DNA of 32,019 nt from Byssothecium circinans. Taxonomy: Eukaryota; Ascomycota; Dothideomycetes; Pleosporales; Massarinaceae. The stretch is taken from assembly GCA_010015675.1 (NCBI GenBank), contig ML976985.1:1001535-1033553 (forward strand), written 5' to 3'. Positions 1-11,761 of this stretch are shown here, one piece after another (position 1 is the first letter of the stretch; each line of letters begins with the position of its first letter). The position numbers and the translations under genes were made by a program. Below the pieces are notes generated by a model that ran no database searches, was not told where the DNA came from, and worked only from the letters and a program-made list of their open reading frames with translations.

Positions 1-454
1 GATAGACGACACAATCTACTATCAATCTACTACTATTTTGACTATCTCTGCTATATCTCTATTACCTTTTCACAAAAATAAAAGATTATTATGTCAAATT
101 TAAAATTGCAGCTTTATAGTTTATTTAATATAATTACTTTAAAAGCAAGATCTAAAGACGCTCTAAGTTAATAAAAGGTTTAATATACTAACGTACGAAG
201 CTACTATTATGTATAAAGTCTAACACTATCTAATTAAACTTTAGATAAGGTTTATACTTAATCTCTATAGACTTAAGTAATAAATCTAAGCTTTCCTCCT
301 AGTAGACTAGAGGGTTAGCAATTAGATAAAGTACTTAAACGTAGAACTAAAATTAATAGTGCTAGTAAACCTACTATAGTCTATAAAAGCCTTTAAAAAA
401 ATATTAATGAATATTACCTTAAAATTAATAGAGGCAAATTAAAACGTAGTTTTT
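1..454. other. RIP-eroded AT-rich flank of the retrotransposon
   Basis: AT-rich DNA with dense TAA/TAG triplets in every frame and few CA or TG dinucleotides, the expected footprint of C-to-T mutation in repeats. One plus-strand frame from about position 91 reads as a protein-like stretch broken almost only by TAA and TAG, which suggests a mutated coding sequence of an older transposon. I cannot name its family. It ends at the TTTTT target site of the LTR element. Confidence 0.6.
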
Positions 455-915
455 TGTTACTAAGGGTTATACTAACTAAATCCTAATCCATGTAAAGGGA
501 GGTTAGGGGGTGTATAATGTATACGTTAGGTAGTGTGCTTTAGTAGTTTAAGAAGTAAACGTATGAAAGCAACTAATTCTATAACTAACTATAGAATAAC
601 TAAGTATTAATCTAGGTAAGTGATGAACCATTAAGAGTTAACTACAAAAAATTAGAATTAGAAAAACAAAGGAAACCTATCTAGTCTTTATACTACTTAC
701 TTTATTCCTTCGTTGCATCCTACTCTATATGCTCCGTTAGAGCATACAGAGCACTGCTACTTTCTCTGCTAAGAGGGAGCGCTCTATGCTCCGTCTACTA
801 AGAGGGAGTAAAGTTACGTAATCACTAAGCCTGTTCTACCCTACGCCTTATCATCTAATACTCTCCCTAAGCGTATTATTCCTATGTAGCTATATACAAC
901 TATTGTTTTATAATA
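455..915 (-). repeat. 3' LTR of the chromovirus
   Basis: 461 bp copy, starting TGTTACT and ending AATA where the partner keeps AACA (C to T). It contains a stem-loop at 723-751: arms CTCT-TATGCTC and GAGCATA-AGAG with one mismatch and a CGTTA loop. In the other LTR the same hairpin is partly destroyed by transitions. The short motif AAGAGGGAG occurs twice (near 770 and 801). Confidence 0.92.
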
Positions 916-930
916 CTATCCCCCTCTTTA
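916..930 (-). other. Polypurine tract of the retrotransposon
   Basis: On the minus strand the bases just inside the 3' LTR read AAAGAGGGGG followed by ATAG and then the LTR. A purine run directly upstream of the 3' LTR is the plus-strand DNA synthesis primer in LTR elements, and it fixes the orientation independently of the coding relics. Confidence 0.8.
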
Positions 931-1654
931 AGATTATTATCTTGATAACCTAAGAGATCTAGCTGCTATATCACGTTCTCTTGCTATAGCTAGTATATAA
1001 GGTTCGCGCGTCCCTAGTTATCTATAGTGTCATATCTTCTTCTAAGATTCTACTAATTTTTTCTTAACTATGCCTAAAGTTACTATTCTTTTATCTATGA
1101 AATGCCATCGCGACTAGGTTGCAGCCATTTTATCTTTAGGTCTAGAGATGCTAACTCCCTATAGTTATTACAAGCTAAAGAACCTTTAATGCGTAGTAGA
1201 GTTATTAACGGGTTTCTATGCTTATTGCATTTAAGCAAAAGCTTGTTGTAACCTAGTACTGACAAATACTAAGCGTTAAAAGTTATAGGTAGAATAGCGT
1301 TATTTTCGTCATAAGATCCTAAAGCTTTAAGAGCGCCTAGCGATTCGCGAGCAAGAGCTATTCAACCTAAAAGAAAAGGAGCGCCATTAAGTTCTTAATA
1401 ATATTGCTTTAATTTAGGAGTTAGAATAACTTAAAACTATGGTTAGTTTGTAAGAACTAACGCCTCCTACTTCTCTATCTAGGGGTATAGATGCTACTAT
1501 TCTTTTTTTATTACTTTCACTTAGACTGCTACTAACTAACTATAGCTAGATATAGGTTAAAGCTTCTTTAGGGCCTTTATTTAATTCTTTTTTATTTTTA
1601 CTTTCTTAGCTTTTTTAGTAAACTTAGAACTATCGTCCTTAGATGCTATTAGTA

Positions 1655-4600
1655 ATAATCTTTTATTAATTCTTTATAGCCCATAAGATTCTATGTTAGT
1701 TCCTAGGTGTTCTAGCTATCTAGCTAGTTTTTTTATTTAACTAATTACTTTTACTAACGTTTAAACTTCCGCAGGTCTTTAATCCTTTCAACCTCGTAGT
1801 CTTCGTTTTTAAGCTTAACTCGCGTCTTAATTTTGGCGTCTAGTGGTGCTAGTTTAAAGAGTAATTTATAAAAAATAAAGTATATGCGTATACTTTTAAA
1901 GAGTTCTAGTTTAAACGTTACTAGTCCTTTAACCTCTAGAATCTAGAATAGTCCTATTTAGAAGTTATCTAGTTTATTATATAGCTATTTAGTTTTTAAA
2001 TTTTTTTGTAATAGAAAAACTTTATCCCCCTCTTTAAAAGTTAGTCCTTTAAGCTTTTTTTTATTTACTAATCTAGCTATCGTAAGGTTCCTCTAAGCAA
2101 TTCGTTGGCTTAATTCGTTATACAGTTTATAAAGTAGTCGTGCCTTATCGTTAGCTTTAGCTAAAAGACTCTTAATGTCTTTAAGATTTTAATAAGCAAC
2201 TAGCTTATATCTGTAATTCGCGTAGTGCGGCGAGTATCCTATTATTAAGAATCTCGTGCTATTATAGGCTAATTACGCTGTTAGCAGAAGTTCAACCTAG
2301 TTATCCTATAGCTTATTAGCATATATTCTTAGATACTATTCTAGTGTCTAGTTCATTCATTCCGTCTAACTATCCATCTATAGGTAAAAGCTAGTTGAAA
2401 GCTTTTTATTAACTCTTAGCTTTGCAAGGAACGTGCTCTAATATTTAGAGGTAAATAGTATTTTATAATTAGTAATAAACTGCTCTAGCATACCATGTTA
2501 ACTAATAAGTACCTTAGTTACCTTATAAGCTATTTCTTTAGCTATAACTATTTTTTCTATTAGTACGAATATTAATGCCTTAGTTAATTAGTTAATGATT
2601 ACTAATATTAAGTTGCATAGCTATGCTAATCTAGGTTCTAATGATTTTAGAAGCTTTATAATGAAGTCCATCATAACGCTAATCTATAGGCGTATGAGTA
2701 GTTCTAGCAATTAGAGTAATTCATAAGGCTTATGTCTCTTAGGCTTGTTCTTAGAATATGCCAAATAGTCGCCTATTGCGTTTTAAACTATTTTTCATAC
2801 ATTAGGTATCAAGTACTCGTTCGAAATCCGTTGAACTATTTCTTTGATGCCTAGGTGTCTATATTCCTTAGACTCGTATAGCTTTCGTATTAAGGTTAGT
2901 GCATAGGCTTTATCTAGTATAATCTATCATTTCTTATCTTAAGGTAGTCCCGCCCTAAGGTGCCTAATTAAGTCGTAATCTATCCTTTATTCTAAGGTTA
3001 ATTAGTTGTAGTCTATAAAGTTATGTACCTTTAGCCTTTAATAATTAATCTTAGCTACCTTAGTCAACTAGGTCTTGCTAGGCTCTTAAGTAAGTTCTTT
3101 AAGCTTTTCGTCCTATAGTTGTGTAATCTTAGCTACCTTAGCTAGTTGCTTAACTAAAGTCTTTTAAACTAACTGTAGTTAGTTATAGACTAATTATCTA
3201 TCTATCTCCTTTCGCAAGACTACATCGTGCGTAATAGGTTGATTCGTTTCTTAAAGGTTAGATCTTTAGCTAAGAGCTTCCGCCGCTCTATTTAGTAATC
3301 CTAGGTGATAGTGTACTTTAAAGTCATAGTCTACTATTATCTTAGCCTATCTAACTTATCGTTAGTTAAGTTTCTTAGTTGTTATAAAACTTATTAGGTT
3401 CTAGTAATCTAAATATACTTTTATCTAGTATTTAGCGCTTACTAGCTAGGCTTGCTATTGTTTAAAGGCATCTACTATCACTAGTAATTTCTTGTCGTAA
3501 ACGTCATAGTTAAGTTCTACTCTTAAAAACTTCTAAAAGTAATAAAATACTAGTCTTTACTTCTTATCTTTACCTTACTATAAGAGAATCGCTCTTAAGG
3601 CGTAGTCTAATGCATTCATCTCTACTCATAATAATCATTCTAGGTCATGCATCTGTAGTATAGAGGCTAATAGGAACAACTCTTTTAGCTTTTTAAAAGC
3701 CTTTTATTATTCTTGCCTTTATTAGAATCTTTTTTCCTTCTTAGTAATTTCCGTAAGAGACGCTGTAGTCTTTGAATATCCTATAATAAACTTTTAGTAG
3801 AAGTTAGCAAATTTTAGGAAAGATTATACGTCTTTTACTATTTTAGGTTTTAGCTATTTTTTTATAGTTATAACTTTCTTTAGGTCTATAGCGATGCCGT
3901 CTCTTAAAACAATAAATCCTAAGTAGTCTATTTCCGTAACGTAGAATTCGCATTTTTTAGGCTATAGGGGTAATTAATATTCTTTAAGCTTTCTAAGCAC
4001 CTTTTTAACATATTTAATATAATTTTTAAGTGTTCCTAAGGTATACACTAGTATATCGTCTAGGTACGCAGTCACAAAAACGTCTAAGTATTTATAAAGT
4101 GCTCTATTAATGAGCGCCTAAAACGTCGCAAGCGCGTTTATTAACCTAAAGGGTATAACTATGTATTTATATAAACCGTACTAGGTCTTAAAAGCTATTA
4201 GCTATTTATAGCTCTTAGCTATCTATATTTAATAGAATCTGTCTCGCATTTTAAATTTTATGATTTACTTAACTCCCTAAAGGCGGTCTATAAGTTCCTA
4301 GATTAAAAGAAGAGAGTAATAGTTCTTCCTTATAATATAGTTAAGCTGTCTATAGTTTATATAAAGTCATAGCTTTCTATTTTTCTTAAGGATAAAGAGA
4401 ATTAGCAAAGCTATTAGGCTTGTATTCTCTCATATGTATTCTTGCTTTACATTCTTTTTAATATACGTTTGCAGTTCCTTCTACTAGTCTCGTGTAAGTA
4501 GATATATTAGTCCTAAGCGCAACTTTACGCCTTTTTTTAAGTAAATCTTGTGATCCTATTCCTAGTAGTTTAGTAATACAGTTTTATCTTATTCTTTAAA

Positions 4601-5150
4601 TAGATCTTAAAATTCCTCATATTCTAGTAGTATTATAGGTTAGGGTTCATCTTTTATAGGCGCAACTCTCCGTATCTAGATAACTCCTATTTGTAAAAGG
4701 TCTTTTTTATAGATCTTCTTAATTTTATAAGGTAATATTTTGCTAATCTATCTAGTTTAACTAGGTAAGCTTTGAATTACTAGGCTTAATCTTCTATGTC
4801 ATATTCTAGCAACCTTACGCATAGGTTCTTAGCTAAATATTGTTTCTTTTTGCTAGTTAATAGCAGGATTATGCTTTCTAAGCTAATTATATCTAATTAA
4901 CATGTCTTCTTTACTAAGATCTATAATGTTAAGGGATGTTATATTTTTAATCCTAAGTACGTAGAATAACACTTCTTAGGTTTCTAACCTTAAGAATCTA
5001 TTGCCGTAAGACATTAGTCTATTATTAGCTAATACTACTTATATTAAACGTTTCTTATCTTAATAGGGTATATTATACTTTTTAACTACTCGTAGAGAGA
5101 TAATTATCTATATAGCTCTACTATTTATAAGCACTATAAGTTTACATTTA
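1655..5150 (-). pseudogene. pol relic: protease, RT, RNase H, integrase, chromodomain
   Basis: All relics are on the minus strand. Protease active site near 5100-5140 reads INSRA, as expected from a DSGA-type site after G-to-A changes. RT catalytic motif at about 4042-4082 is intact as YLDDILVY. The RNase H end near 3275-3330 reads DYDFKVHY followed by a degraded segment. The integrase zinc-binding HHCC region and the first catalytic Asp in MDFI lie near 2590-2900, with the Cys codons changed to TAT or neighbours. The chromodomain at about 1660-1802 starts DYEVERIKDLRKFKR and has stops at the expected aromatic positions. The frame is largely continuous apart from nonsense changes. Boundaries are approximate. 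Confidence 0.85.
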
Positions 5151-6549
5151 TATACGCGCACCTTTATCTTTAATTAATGAACTAGTAGATCTAGGTGTCG
5201 CATGTTGTAAAGGGTCATTGTAAGAATGCTTTCGCTAGCATAACTTTATCCTTAGTAGTATTTTAGTTTTTTAACCTTTTTAGTCTCGTTAGAAACTATC
5301 CTACTCTTTATTTCTTAAATAGGTGCGTTAGGTAGCTGTTTTCGTAACAGGCCGTCTATAATATGTGTGCGTGCTTTATTAATAGTTCGTTTCTTCATGA
5401 GAATCCTTTTTATAGTTTCTCTAAGAGATGTGTCTAACATATATTATTAAAGTACTATTTATAAAGTAAGTCATTATAACTATCCTTTCTAATAGCTCTA
5501 GGTAGGCGTCTTATAGTCTAAGTATGTAAGATATTATCTCTAGCTACCCTATCCTCTAGGTGGCCTTGTAGCTAGTGTTGCGTTTCTAGCAACGTTCGCT
5601 ATACTTATTATGTAAGTGCTATTTTTTATCTAAACGCATCTTCTTTAGTCTTATTAAGAAGCGCTAGGAATTCATAGCGTTTGCATATGTCTACTAGGCA
5701 CTTAAAAGGGAGCAATAGCTTATAGCTAGCTTTATGCCTAGCCTATACTACTTCTTCTTTTAAAAAGAGGTAGAATATACACTCTAGTAGTGCCTTATAC
5801 TAGTTTTACTTAAGCTCCTTATATTCTCTATCTAAAGGATATCCTATAGGGTAATAGTATAAGCATGCGTTATTATCGCATACTAATATCTTACTATCTA
5901 GTCGTCTGGCTAGCTAGTACCCTGCAATGTACTTGCTTAGCTAGTGCGTTTAGCAATGCGTATCGTAGCACTTGCTCTATCTTAGTTATTCGTAATGGTA
6001 TCGCTAATACTTAAAGCAATGTATATAGCAGTTATCTTTAAGATAGTCTTTTTTAGGGAGAAGAGCGTAAGAGGTCTATCTAGGCGTATGTCGTACACTT
6101 CGCCTTTTCTATAGGTAAGCGATGTAGTACTCTTTTATATAGTTATACTAATTAACCTTATCATGTTTATCATTAATCTTGATTTATTATACTTTTATTT
6201 ATAGACCTTGCTCCTTTATTACTACTACTACTGCTTTGTTAGCGTAACCCCTGCGTACTAATGTATCTCTAGTATACGTTTCACCTTTATATGTATTATC
6301 TCTACATATCTAGCATAGATTATCTTTGAGCTATTAAAGGACCTTATAGTCGTCTATCTAGTTTAGAGGGCAAGTTATTTAAAGTTCCGCATTACTAACA
6401 TTATTGTTAGATGATCCTGTTACTTAATTTAGTTCTAGAGGTAGGTAAGGAGTAGGCTACTAGTATAGCACTTCTAGTTTACCCTCTTTAGGTCCCGTTA
6501 TCTTAAACTTAATTATCCTAATTTTGATGACTTTAAGCTTACTTGCTTA

Positions 6550-7450
6550 GCTTTAATTCTTTAGGTAGTTTCTGCAGAAGTGTCTTACTTTACCGCATTA
6601 GAGACATGCCTTCTTTTTAAAGCATTCTTAGCGTTATTCATAGGTTAGGCTATTTAGCTATCTTTTCTTACTCTTATTAAACTACTTTTTTTATTAGATT
6701 TTATCTATCATTACTACATCACTATCTTGGTCGTATCGTGGTGTTCTTTATTTTCTATATCTTTTAAAGTTAAGAATAACTGTTATGTCCCTTTGTTTCT
6801 TTTATAGCACTCATTCGTAGAGCTTATTATTAATTTAGGTAGCTAGGTTAATTATGTCTTATAAGTTGTCTAGCTTATTATAATAGATTATTCTATCCTT
6901 AACAGTTTCCTTTAGCCTGTTGTAGAAGGCTGTGCGTAATAGCGCATTATTTTAATTAATCTTTAACTATAGTTATTTAAACTTTGTTATATACTTCGCG
7001 ACTAACTTCTCTTACTAGATCTAAGATATTTTTTGTTTTATCTAGGTCTCTTCGTTAAGTTCTTTAAACACCTTTTAAATTTTTCCCTTAAATGCTGTCT
7101 AGCTCTTAAAAATAGCCTTCATGTCGTCCTTGCAATATTTTATCTTATTCATGAGGTAGTCGTCTATAAAAGATTGCATCTAAGTAGCTACTCTATCCTT
7201 TAAGTGCATACTGGCCGCAAGAATCTTATTTTATTCCCCTATTATAGAGTTAAACTGATAGTATAAATCTATGTTAGTAAAGAATAGCTTTAAGCTATCT
7301 TATCCTTTATTATACTTCTCTAGCGCTGCAATCTTTCTACGGGATATAGTGTCCTTAGCCTAAAGTTAAGTAATTGCTTGCATTAATCTATTAATTTGTT
7401 TAGCCTGTTACTATATCTAGTTAGCCTAGTTAGCTATTACTAATACTAGA
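6550..7450 (-). pseudogene. gag relic (capsid and CCHC zinc knuckle)
   Basis: Minus-strand translation shows a capsid-like stretch (around 7020-7110 a VFKELNEET segment; around 6850-6900 a segment ending INNKLYE, with a stop at each expected Gln). At about 6570-6612 is a zinc knuckle: Cys, a stop two residues later, CGK, then His. The final ligand codon is TAC where a Cys TGC is expected, a G-to-A change. Limits are approximate, since no intact start or stop remains. Confidence 0.75.
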
Positions 7451-7545
7451 CTTAAAGCAGGCGTACTAACGCTGCTAGTGGCACGTAGGGTAGCGGAAGC
7501 TACTATTACGTACGTTTAAGTTCTTAAACCTGTAGGTAGTTAAAG

Positions 7546-8006
7546 TGTTACCAAAGGGTATACTAACTAAATCCTAATTCATGTAAAGGGAGGTTAGGGG
7601 GTGTATAGTATATACGTTAGATAATATACTTTAGTAGTTTAAGAGATAAACATGCAAAAGCAATTAATTCTATAACTAACTATAGAATAACTAAGTATTA
7701 ATCTAGGTAAGAGATAAACTATTAAGAGTTAACTACAAAGAATTAGAATTAGAAAGATAAAAGAAATCTATCTAGTCTTTATACTACTTACTTTATTCTT
7801 TTATTGCGTCCTACTCTATATGCTCTATTAAAGTATATAGAGCGCTACTACTTTCTCTACTAAAAGGGAGCGCTCCATGCTTCGTCTGCCAAGAGGGAGT
7901 AGAGTTACGTAATCGCTGAGCCTGTCCTGCCTTGCGCCTTATCGTCTGATACTCTCCCTAAGCGTATCATTCCTATGTGGCTACACATAACTATTGTCTT
8001 ATAACA
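7546..8006 (-). repeat. 5' LTR of the chromovirus
   Basis: 461 bp, aligned end to end without length change to 455-915. On the plus strand it starts TGTTACC and ends ATAACA. Because the element is on the minus strand, this right-hand copy is the 5' LTR. Differences from the other copy are mostly C/T and G/A transitions, as RIP predicts, so LTR divergence should not be used as a clock for insertion age. Confidence 0.92.
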
Positions 8007-9960
8007 TTTTTGCATGTACTTTCTAGCAAGTAAGTTATAAGTTCCCTAGGTAACGCTAGTCTAACCCTAAGAAATACTCTGCTATTTTGCTTAATAGCTT
8101 AGTAGGAAGGTCTTATAGCAAAGAAGACATGAATGTTTATAAGCTTTAATAGCGAAAAGTATTAGATAGAGGAGGCCCTTAGGATAATAGAGACGCAATA
8201 AAGTAAGGTAAGGTATAGTATAATATAAAGGAATCTAGTAAAGTAACATACTATTCTACTATAGAACTATCTATCTCCTTAATCTCTTTTTAGCACTAGG
8301 CGCTAGTGTTTAGCAGATCTTAAGCTAATAATAAGTACTAACGTTATTTTATTAATTTAAGTTCTTACTATACACCTTCTAGCGTTAAGTATAAAAGACG
8401 GCCAACCCTTATAAAGACTTACTTTTTAAAGCAGAAAAAAGTTAAAGATAGTAGTTAACTATAGTTAGTATTAGAACTAACGACTAGATATAGCATTATG
8501 TTAGTAAAGCATTACCGCACCTAGTAGCTATATATAGATTCATGTAGCATAGTTGCTAAGTTAACTAGCTTATTAAGAACTTTCTAACTCTAATAATAAT
8601 TCTTATAATTACTACTTAGCTAAAAGAGTCTAGTAGTTTTCTAACTAGTATTTTTAAAACTATTAAAAGTTAGCAGCATAGAGAATAAAAAACTATAAAA
8701 AAGAAGATCTTCCTACTTAAAATGTAGTTAGCAAAACTTTAAGAATCTTTTAATAAAAATAACATAATTACGCTAAGGACATAGTTGTGTTTTAAAGTAG
8801 AGCTAACTATAGTTTAGCGCTAAAAGGGCCTTTTAAGAAGCTAGATATTAATAAAAAGATAACTGTAATTTCTATACTTTTCTATAGTCCCTAAACGAAC
8901 CTTCATGTTACCCTTTAAGCTTAGCAGCCTGCTACTCCCTTTAATGCCTAGCGGAATATGCTACTATAAAATTAATGTAATAACATAGTAAGATGCTTAA
9001 CAATTTAGTATAGCATAGGTAGCAAAAGTTTTACAAGCTATAAATTAAAAATTCCCTTAAAGTGCAGCGCAGTAGAATAGGGAGCTGCGGAGATAAAGTA
9101 TTTAGTTAATTAATTATATTATAGTAAATAGTAGCTTAGACTAAAAATACGTCCTAGCTAAATACCTCTATTATTATATTAGTATACTATATTAGTATAG
9201 TAGACTATTTTTACGTTATATTTATATTACATCTATATTATACCTAAGCTAGTATAATTTGCTATTCTAGCAAAATTGCATTATACTAAAACTACTGTCC
9301 CTTATTCTAAATTCTATATATCTAAATTTATTAAAGCTTATTCATTACGCTAAGAAGCAACACTAGGATCTATTAAGGCGTAGCGAGGGAAAAGTGGCAT
9401 TAACACTAATAAGGTATTCTATTAATTAGATTAGTTTTAACGTGTAACACGGTGTGCAGCTTCGTAGCTATCTTATGCAGTAACTAGGTTAGAGGTCTTC
9501 ACTGCGGCAGCGAAGTTAGTCGTATGAGTATCAATCTCTAACAAGCCCTTATTTAGCTAAAGGCTGCAATTTGTAATACCGTCCGCTAATCTAAGTAAAG
9601 CGTTGGCGGTGTAACGTGGCCTTTTAGAGCGAAGACATAGAGAGATTAAGCTTCAGGAACTCTCAAGGTCGTTAAAAGGCCATAGAAATGATAGCATTGA
9701 AAATTCTAAACAAATGCAGGTTAATCTATCTAAAATAGAAAATTACGCCTGTTAAAGTTCCCATTAGCATTGTAAAAACTAGGAGCATTGTGCGGGTACA
9801 CTTACCTTCGTGCTGACGTTAAGGAATAGTATAACAGGGTAGGCACAGATCTACCGTGCATAGAAGAGAGTAGGCGGAAAAAAGGGGGGAAGGTTAAGAT
9901 GTTTAGAGTAAAATAAAACTAGGAAGTAGAAAGCTTCTTATAGCTAATAACGATTATGTA
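8007..9960. other. RIP-eroded repeat DNA and AT/GC border
   Basis: AT-rich sequence right of the retrotransposon with no open frame of 60 codons. From about 8,380 to 9,090 a plus-strand frame reads as protein-like sequence interrupted by TAA and TAG, probably a second mutated transposon gene; I do not recognise its family. From about 9,300 the density of CA and TG rises and AT content falls, and by about 9,960 composition matches the gene block. No RNA gene or promoter is evident. Confidence 0.55.
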
Positions 9961-10012
9961 ATGAACATGGATTGATCGCGGAGCTAAGACTACCTGGTGC
10001 CAAGAAATTGCT

Positions 10013-10070
10013 GGCTTAGAGGCCTCCATTTTCGGACGCAAAACCCTCCAGATATGGAGGCACCTAAGCC
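10013..10070. repeat. Inverted repeat (hairpin) near the AT/GC border
   Basis: Arms 10013-10029 and 10054-10070 are inverted copies matching at 15 of 17 positions, separated by 24 bases. A second, nested pairing is possible because CCTCCA at about 10046-10051 can also pair with TGGAGG at 10055-10060. It could be a short transposon end or an RNA hairpin; no adjacent element is recognised. Confidence 0.6.
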
Positions 10071-10425
10071 AACCCAACATCGTTTATGGGGAAAGTTTCC
10101 CAGACATGAAAGACCGTTTTCTTGGCTTTTGGAAAGGCCGCATAGCGAAGATCTTGCTAAATTTTAGAAAGCGGAGAGAAATAGCGTGTGGAAAGGAAGG
10201 GTGGAGCTTGGGAAGAAGAGGGTAGTTTATATATGGTGGGATTATTCATCCGATGTGAAGATGGAGAGGTATCACTGTGGCTTGGGAGTTCAGATTTGCG
10301 GTGGTGAATGAGATAGCATTCATGTAGCGTGTACAGTGACAAGGTAATTGTAGTAAACTCAATATCAAAAGTTTGGCGACTTTTTCCATGGCTTCTTTTC
10401 CCCCAAACTCGCCATGGTCCCCGTA

Positions 10426-11031
10426 TCATGCCGTCGTTTCGTAACACGTCGAGTTCCTCGCAAACGGGTGCTCCAACCCACTCCCCTCATTCAAGCACCA
10501 AGCCTGCAGCTCCACATTCGCACATTCTTTTGGGGTCACCTGGTTTTTGTCTTTGTAATACAATGCAATAGCCGGTCCGTACAACAGCGTTGAATTGCAC
10601 ACATAAAACGTCCCCGTCGTATAGTACACCGTGCCCGGCCATTCTGCGACCTCGACACCCGGCGTAGCAACTCCACTCGTGACGTAGACGTTCCTTCGGC
10701 CCTCTTCGTCGGGCGCGCTGGTCGGCGCGACATTTACACCCCATGGCCAGGGTGGCGTGCCGCCATCGGACCAGATTTGTGAGGTATGGCTGGAGAAGTC
10801 ATCGGCAGTGCCGTTGTTGTAGAAAATGCGGCCGGTGTTGTTGGTGAGGACCACATAGTCGTTTCCGGGTAAAATGTGGTAGGTCGTGAGGTTCCAACCT
10901 TGCGCGGCGACGCTGAGAGGGGATTCAGAGTTGAAATTGGCCGTGATGCGGAAGTTTGGGGAGTTGGAGATGGGCGGTAAGTCCTGTGCTACCGCCAGAG
11001 CGATTATGCTTGTGAGGTGAAGCAGGTGCAT
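10426..11031 (-). CDS. Small secreted N-glycosylated protein, candidate effector
   Basis: Single exon, 201 aa. Residues 1-15 form a short hydrophobic signal peptide (MHLLHLTSIIALAVA, cleavage likely near AQ-D). The mature part has four Cys (in FYVCN, PKEC, AWC and NSTC), enough for two disulfides, and five N-X-T/S glycosylation sites (NLT, NNT, NGT, NST twice). There is no membrane segment after the signal. The layout (a YH segment early, an NGT after a beta-rich stretch, PWPWG mid-protein, a late Cys pair) reminds me of fungal secreted proteins of the DUF7907 type, from memory and only moderately. It sits about 470 bp from the RIP-mutated block and diverges from TAF2. It has normal codon use and no stops, so it has escaped RIP. 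No enzymatic motif is seen. The extracellular location is inferred from the signal peptide. Confidence 0.8.
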   Translation of the reverse strand: MHLLHLTSIIALAVAQDLPPISNSPNFRITANFNSESPLSVAAQGWNLTTYHILPGNDYVVLTNNTGRIFYNNGTADDFSSHTSQIWSDGGTPPWPWGVNVAPTSAPDEEGRRNVYVTSGVATPGVEVAEWPGTVYYTTGTFYVCNSTLLYGPAIALYYKDKNQVTPKECANVELQAWCLNEGSGLEHPFARNSTCYETTA

Positions 11032-11761
11032 GATGAACAGTGAGAGAATTTATGGGGATCGAAAGAGGAAGAAATCTGGCATTATTTATATTATCTAGAG
11101 AATACGAAGAGGTGTGTGTGACTCCAAAAGGTGGCTAGCGAATAACTATGAAAGACCTCATGGAGAAGGTATGCATATTGGGTATGGGGTACGAGGACAG
11201 GGCTAAACAAAGCGGGGTTGGAATGGAGCCGGAGGCGATGACGGAGGTGGTGCAGATGCATATATTGGTCTGCGTCCACAGCTCGTACTGCCCGTTTGAG
11301 TAGCCTCGATGTGACGAGAGACAGGAAGAAAGTCTAGAATCGTCGACAATTGAATCAGTATTGTCTGACGGTCGACATGTGGGACCAGAGCCGAGTGTTG
11401 GGGAGGACGAAAAAGACCGATGGCTCCAGGTGGGTTGGCGAATTGGTGTTCCACGGCGGAGTCTAATGGGCGATGTATATTGTTCACAAATACGTAATGC
11501 TTCGCATGCTCAGTGAATTGCGGGAGAGGAATTCAGGTGATATGTAAGAGCAGTCAGCAGTGAATGGAGACAAAGAGAAGGCAGAGCGGTGCCAAGAGCG
11601 AGCGCCAAGGCCGGGCTATTTCTCCGCTTCCGAAGCGGCGGTCTAAGCTCCCAACGTCGCGATCGCGACATCAACCGCTTTCGCGCGCTCAACTTCTTCT
11701 GTATTGACGGACAACTGGAGCAGGTCTCGCCTGCACCGTCCGCCTAATACACCCACCCGCA
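11032..11761. promoter_or_regulatory. Divergent promoter region, secreted gene / TAF2
   Basis: 730 bp between two divergent start codons. On the minus strand an AT-rich TATA-like segment (about 11080-11096) lies some 50-65 bases upstream of the secreted-protein ATG. The TAF2 side is GC-rich with no TATA box, as is usual for a housekeeping gene. Small open frames here show no protein-like features. Confidence 0.5.

Larger units (their letters stand above)
455..8006 (-). mobile_element. Ty3/gypsy chromovirus LTR retrotransposon, RIP-inactivated
   Basis: A full-length 7,552-bp element lying on the minus strand. Two equal-length LTRs (461 bp each, TG...CA type, the last CA mutated to TA in the left copy) are flanked by a TTTTT duplication at 450-454 and 8007-8011. 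A polypurine tract next to the left LTR sets the orientation. Read on the minus strand, relics come in the order gag, protease, reverse transcriptase, RNase H, integrase, chromodomain. Integrase after RT marks Ty3/gypsy (Metaviridae), and a C-terminal chromodomain marks the chromovirus branch. No open frame of 60 codons survives. The stops are TAA/TAG where Gln or Trp would be expected, so RIP, not large indels, killed it. I see no standard tRNA primer-binding site next to the right LTR, so priming is unresolved. Confidence 0.93.

Noticed and set aside
7500..7545. Primer-binding site for a host tRNA beside the 5' LTR
   Set aside because: No TGG-type tRNA 3'-end complement is visible; RIP or a self-priming mechanism could explain this, so no site is called.
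11203..11487. 94-codon minus-strand frame in the divergent promoter
   Set aside because: No domain, signal peptide or splice logic; Pro-rich tail from simple sequence.
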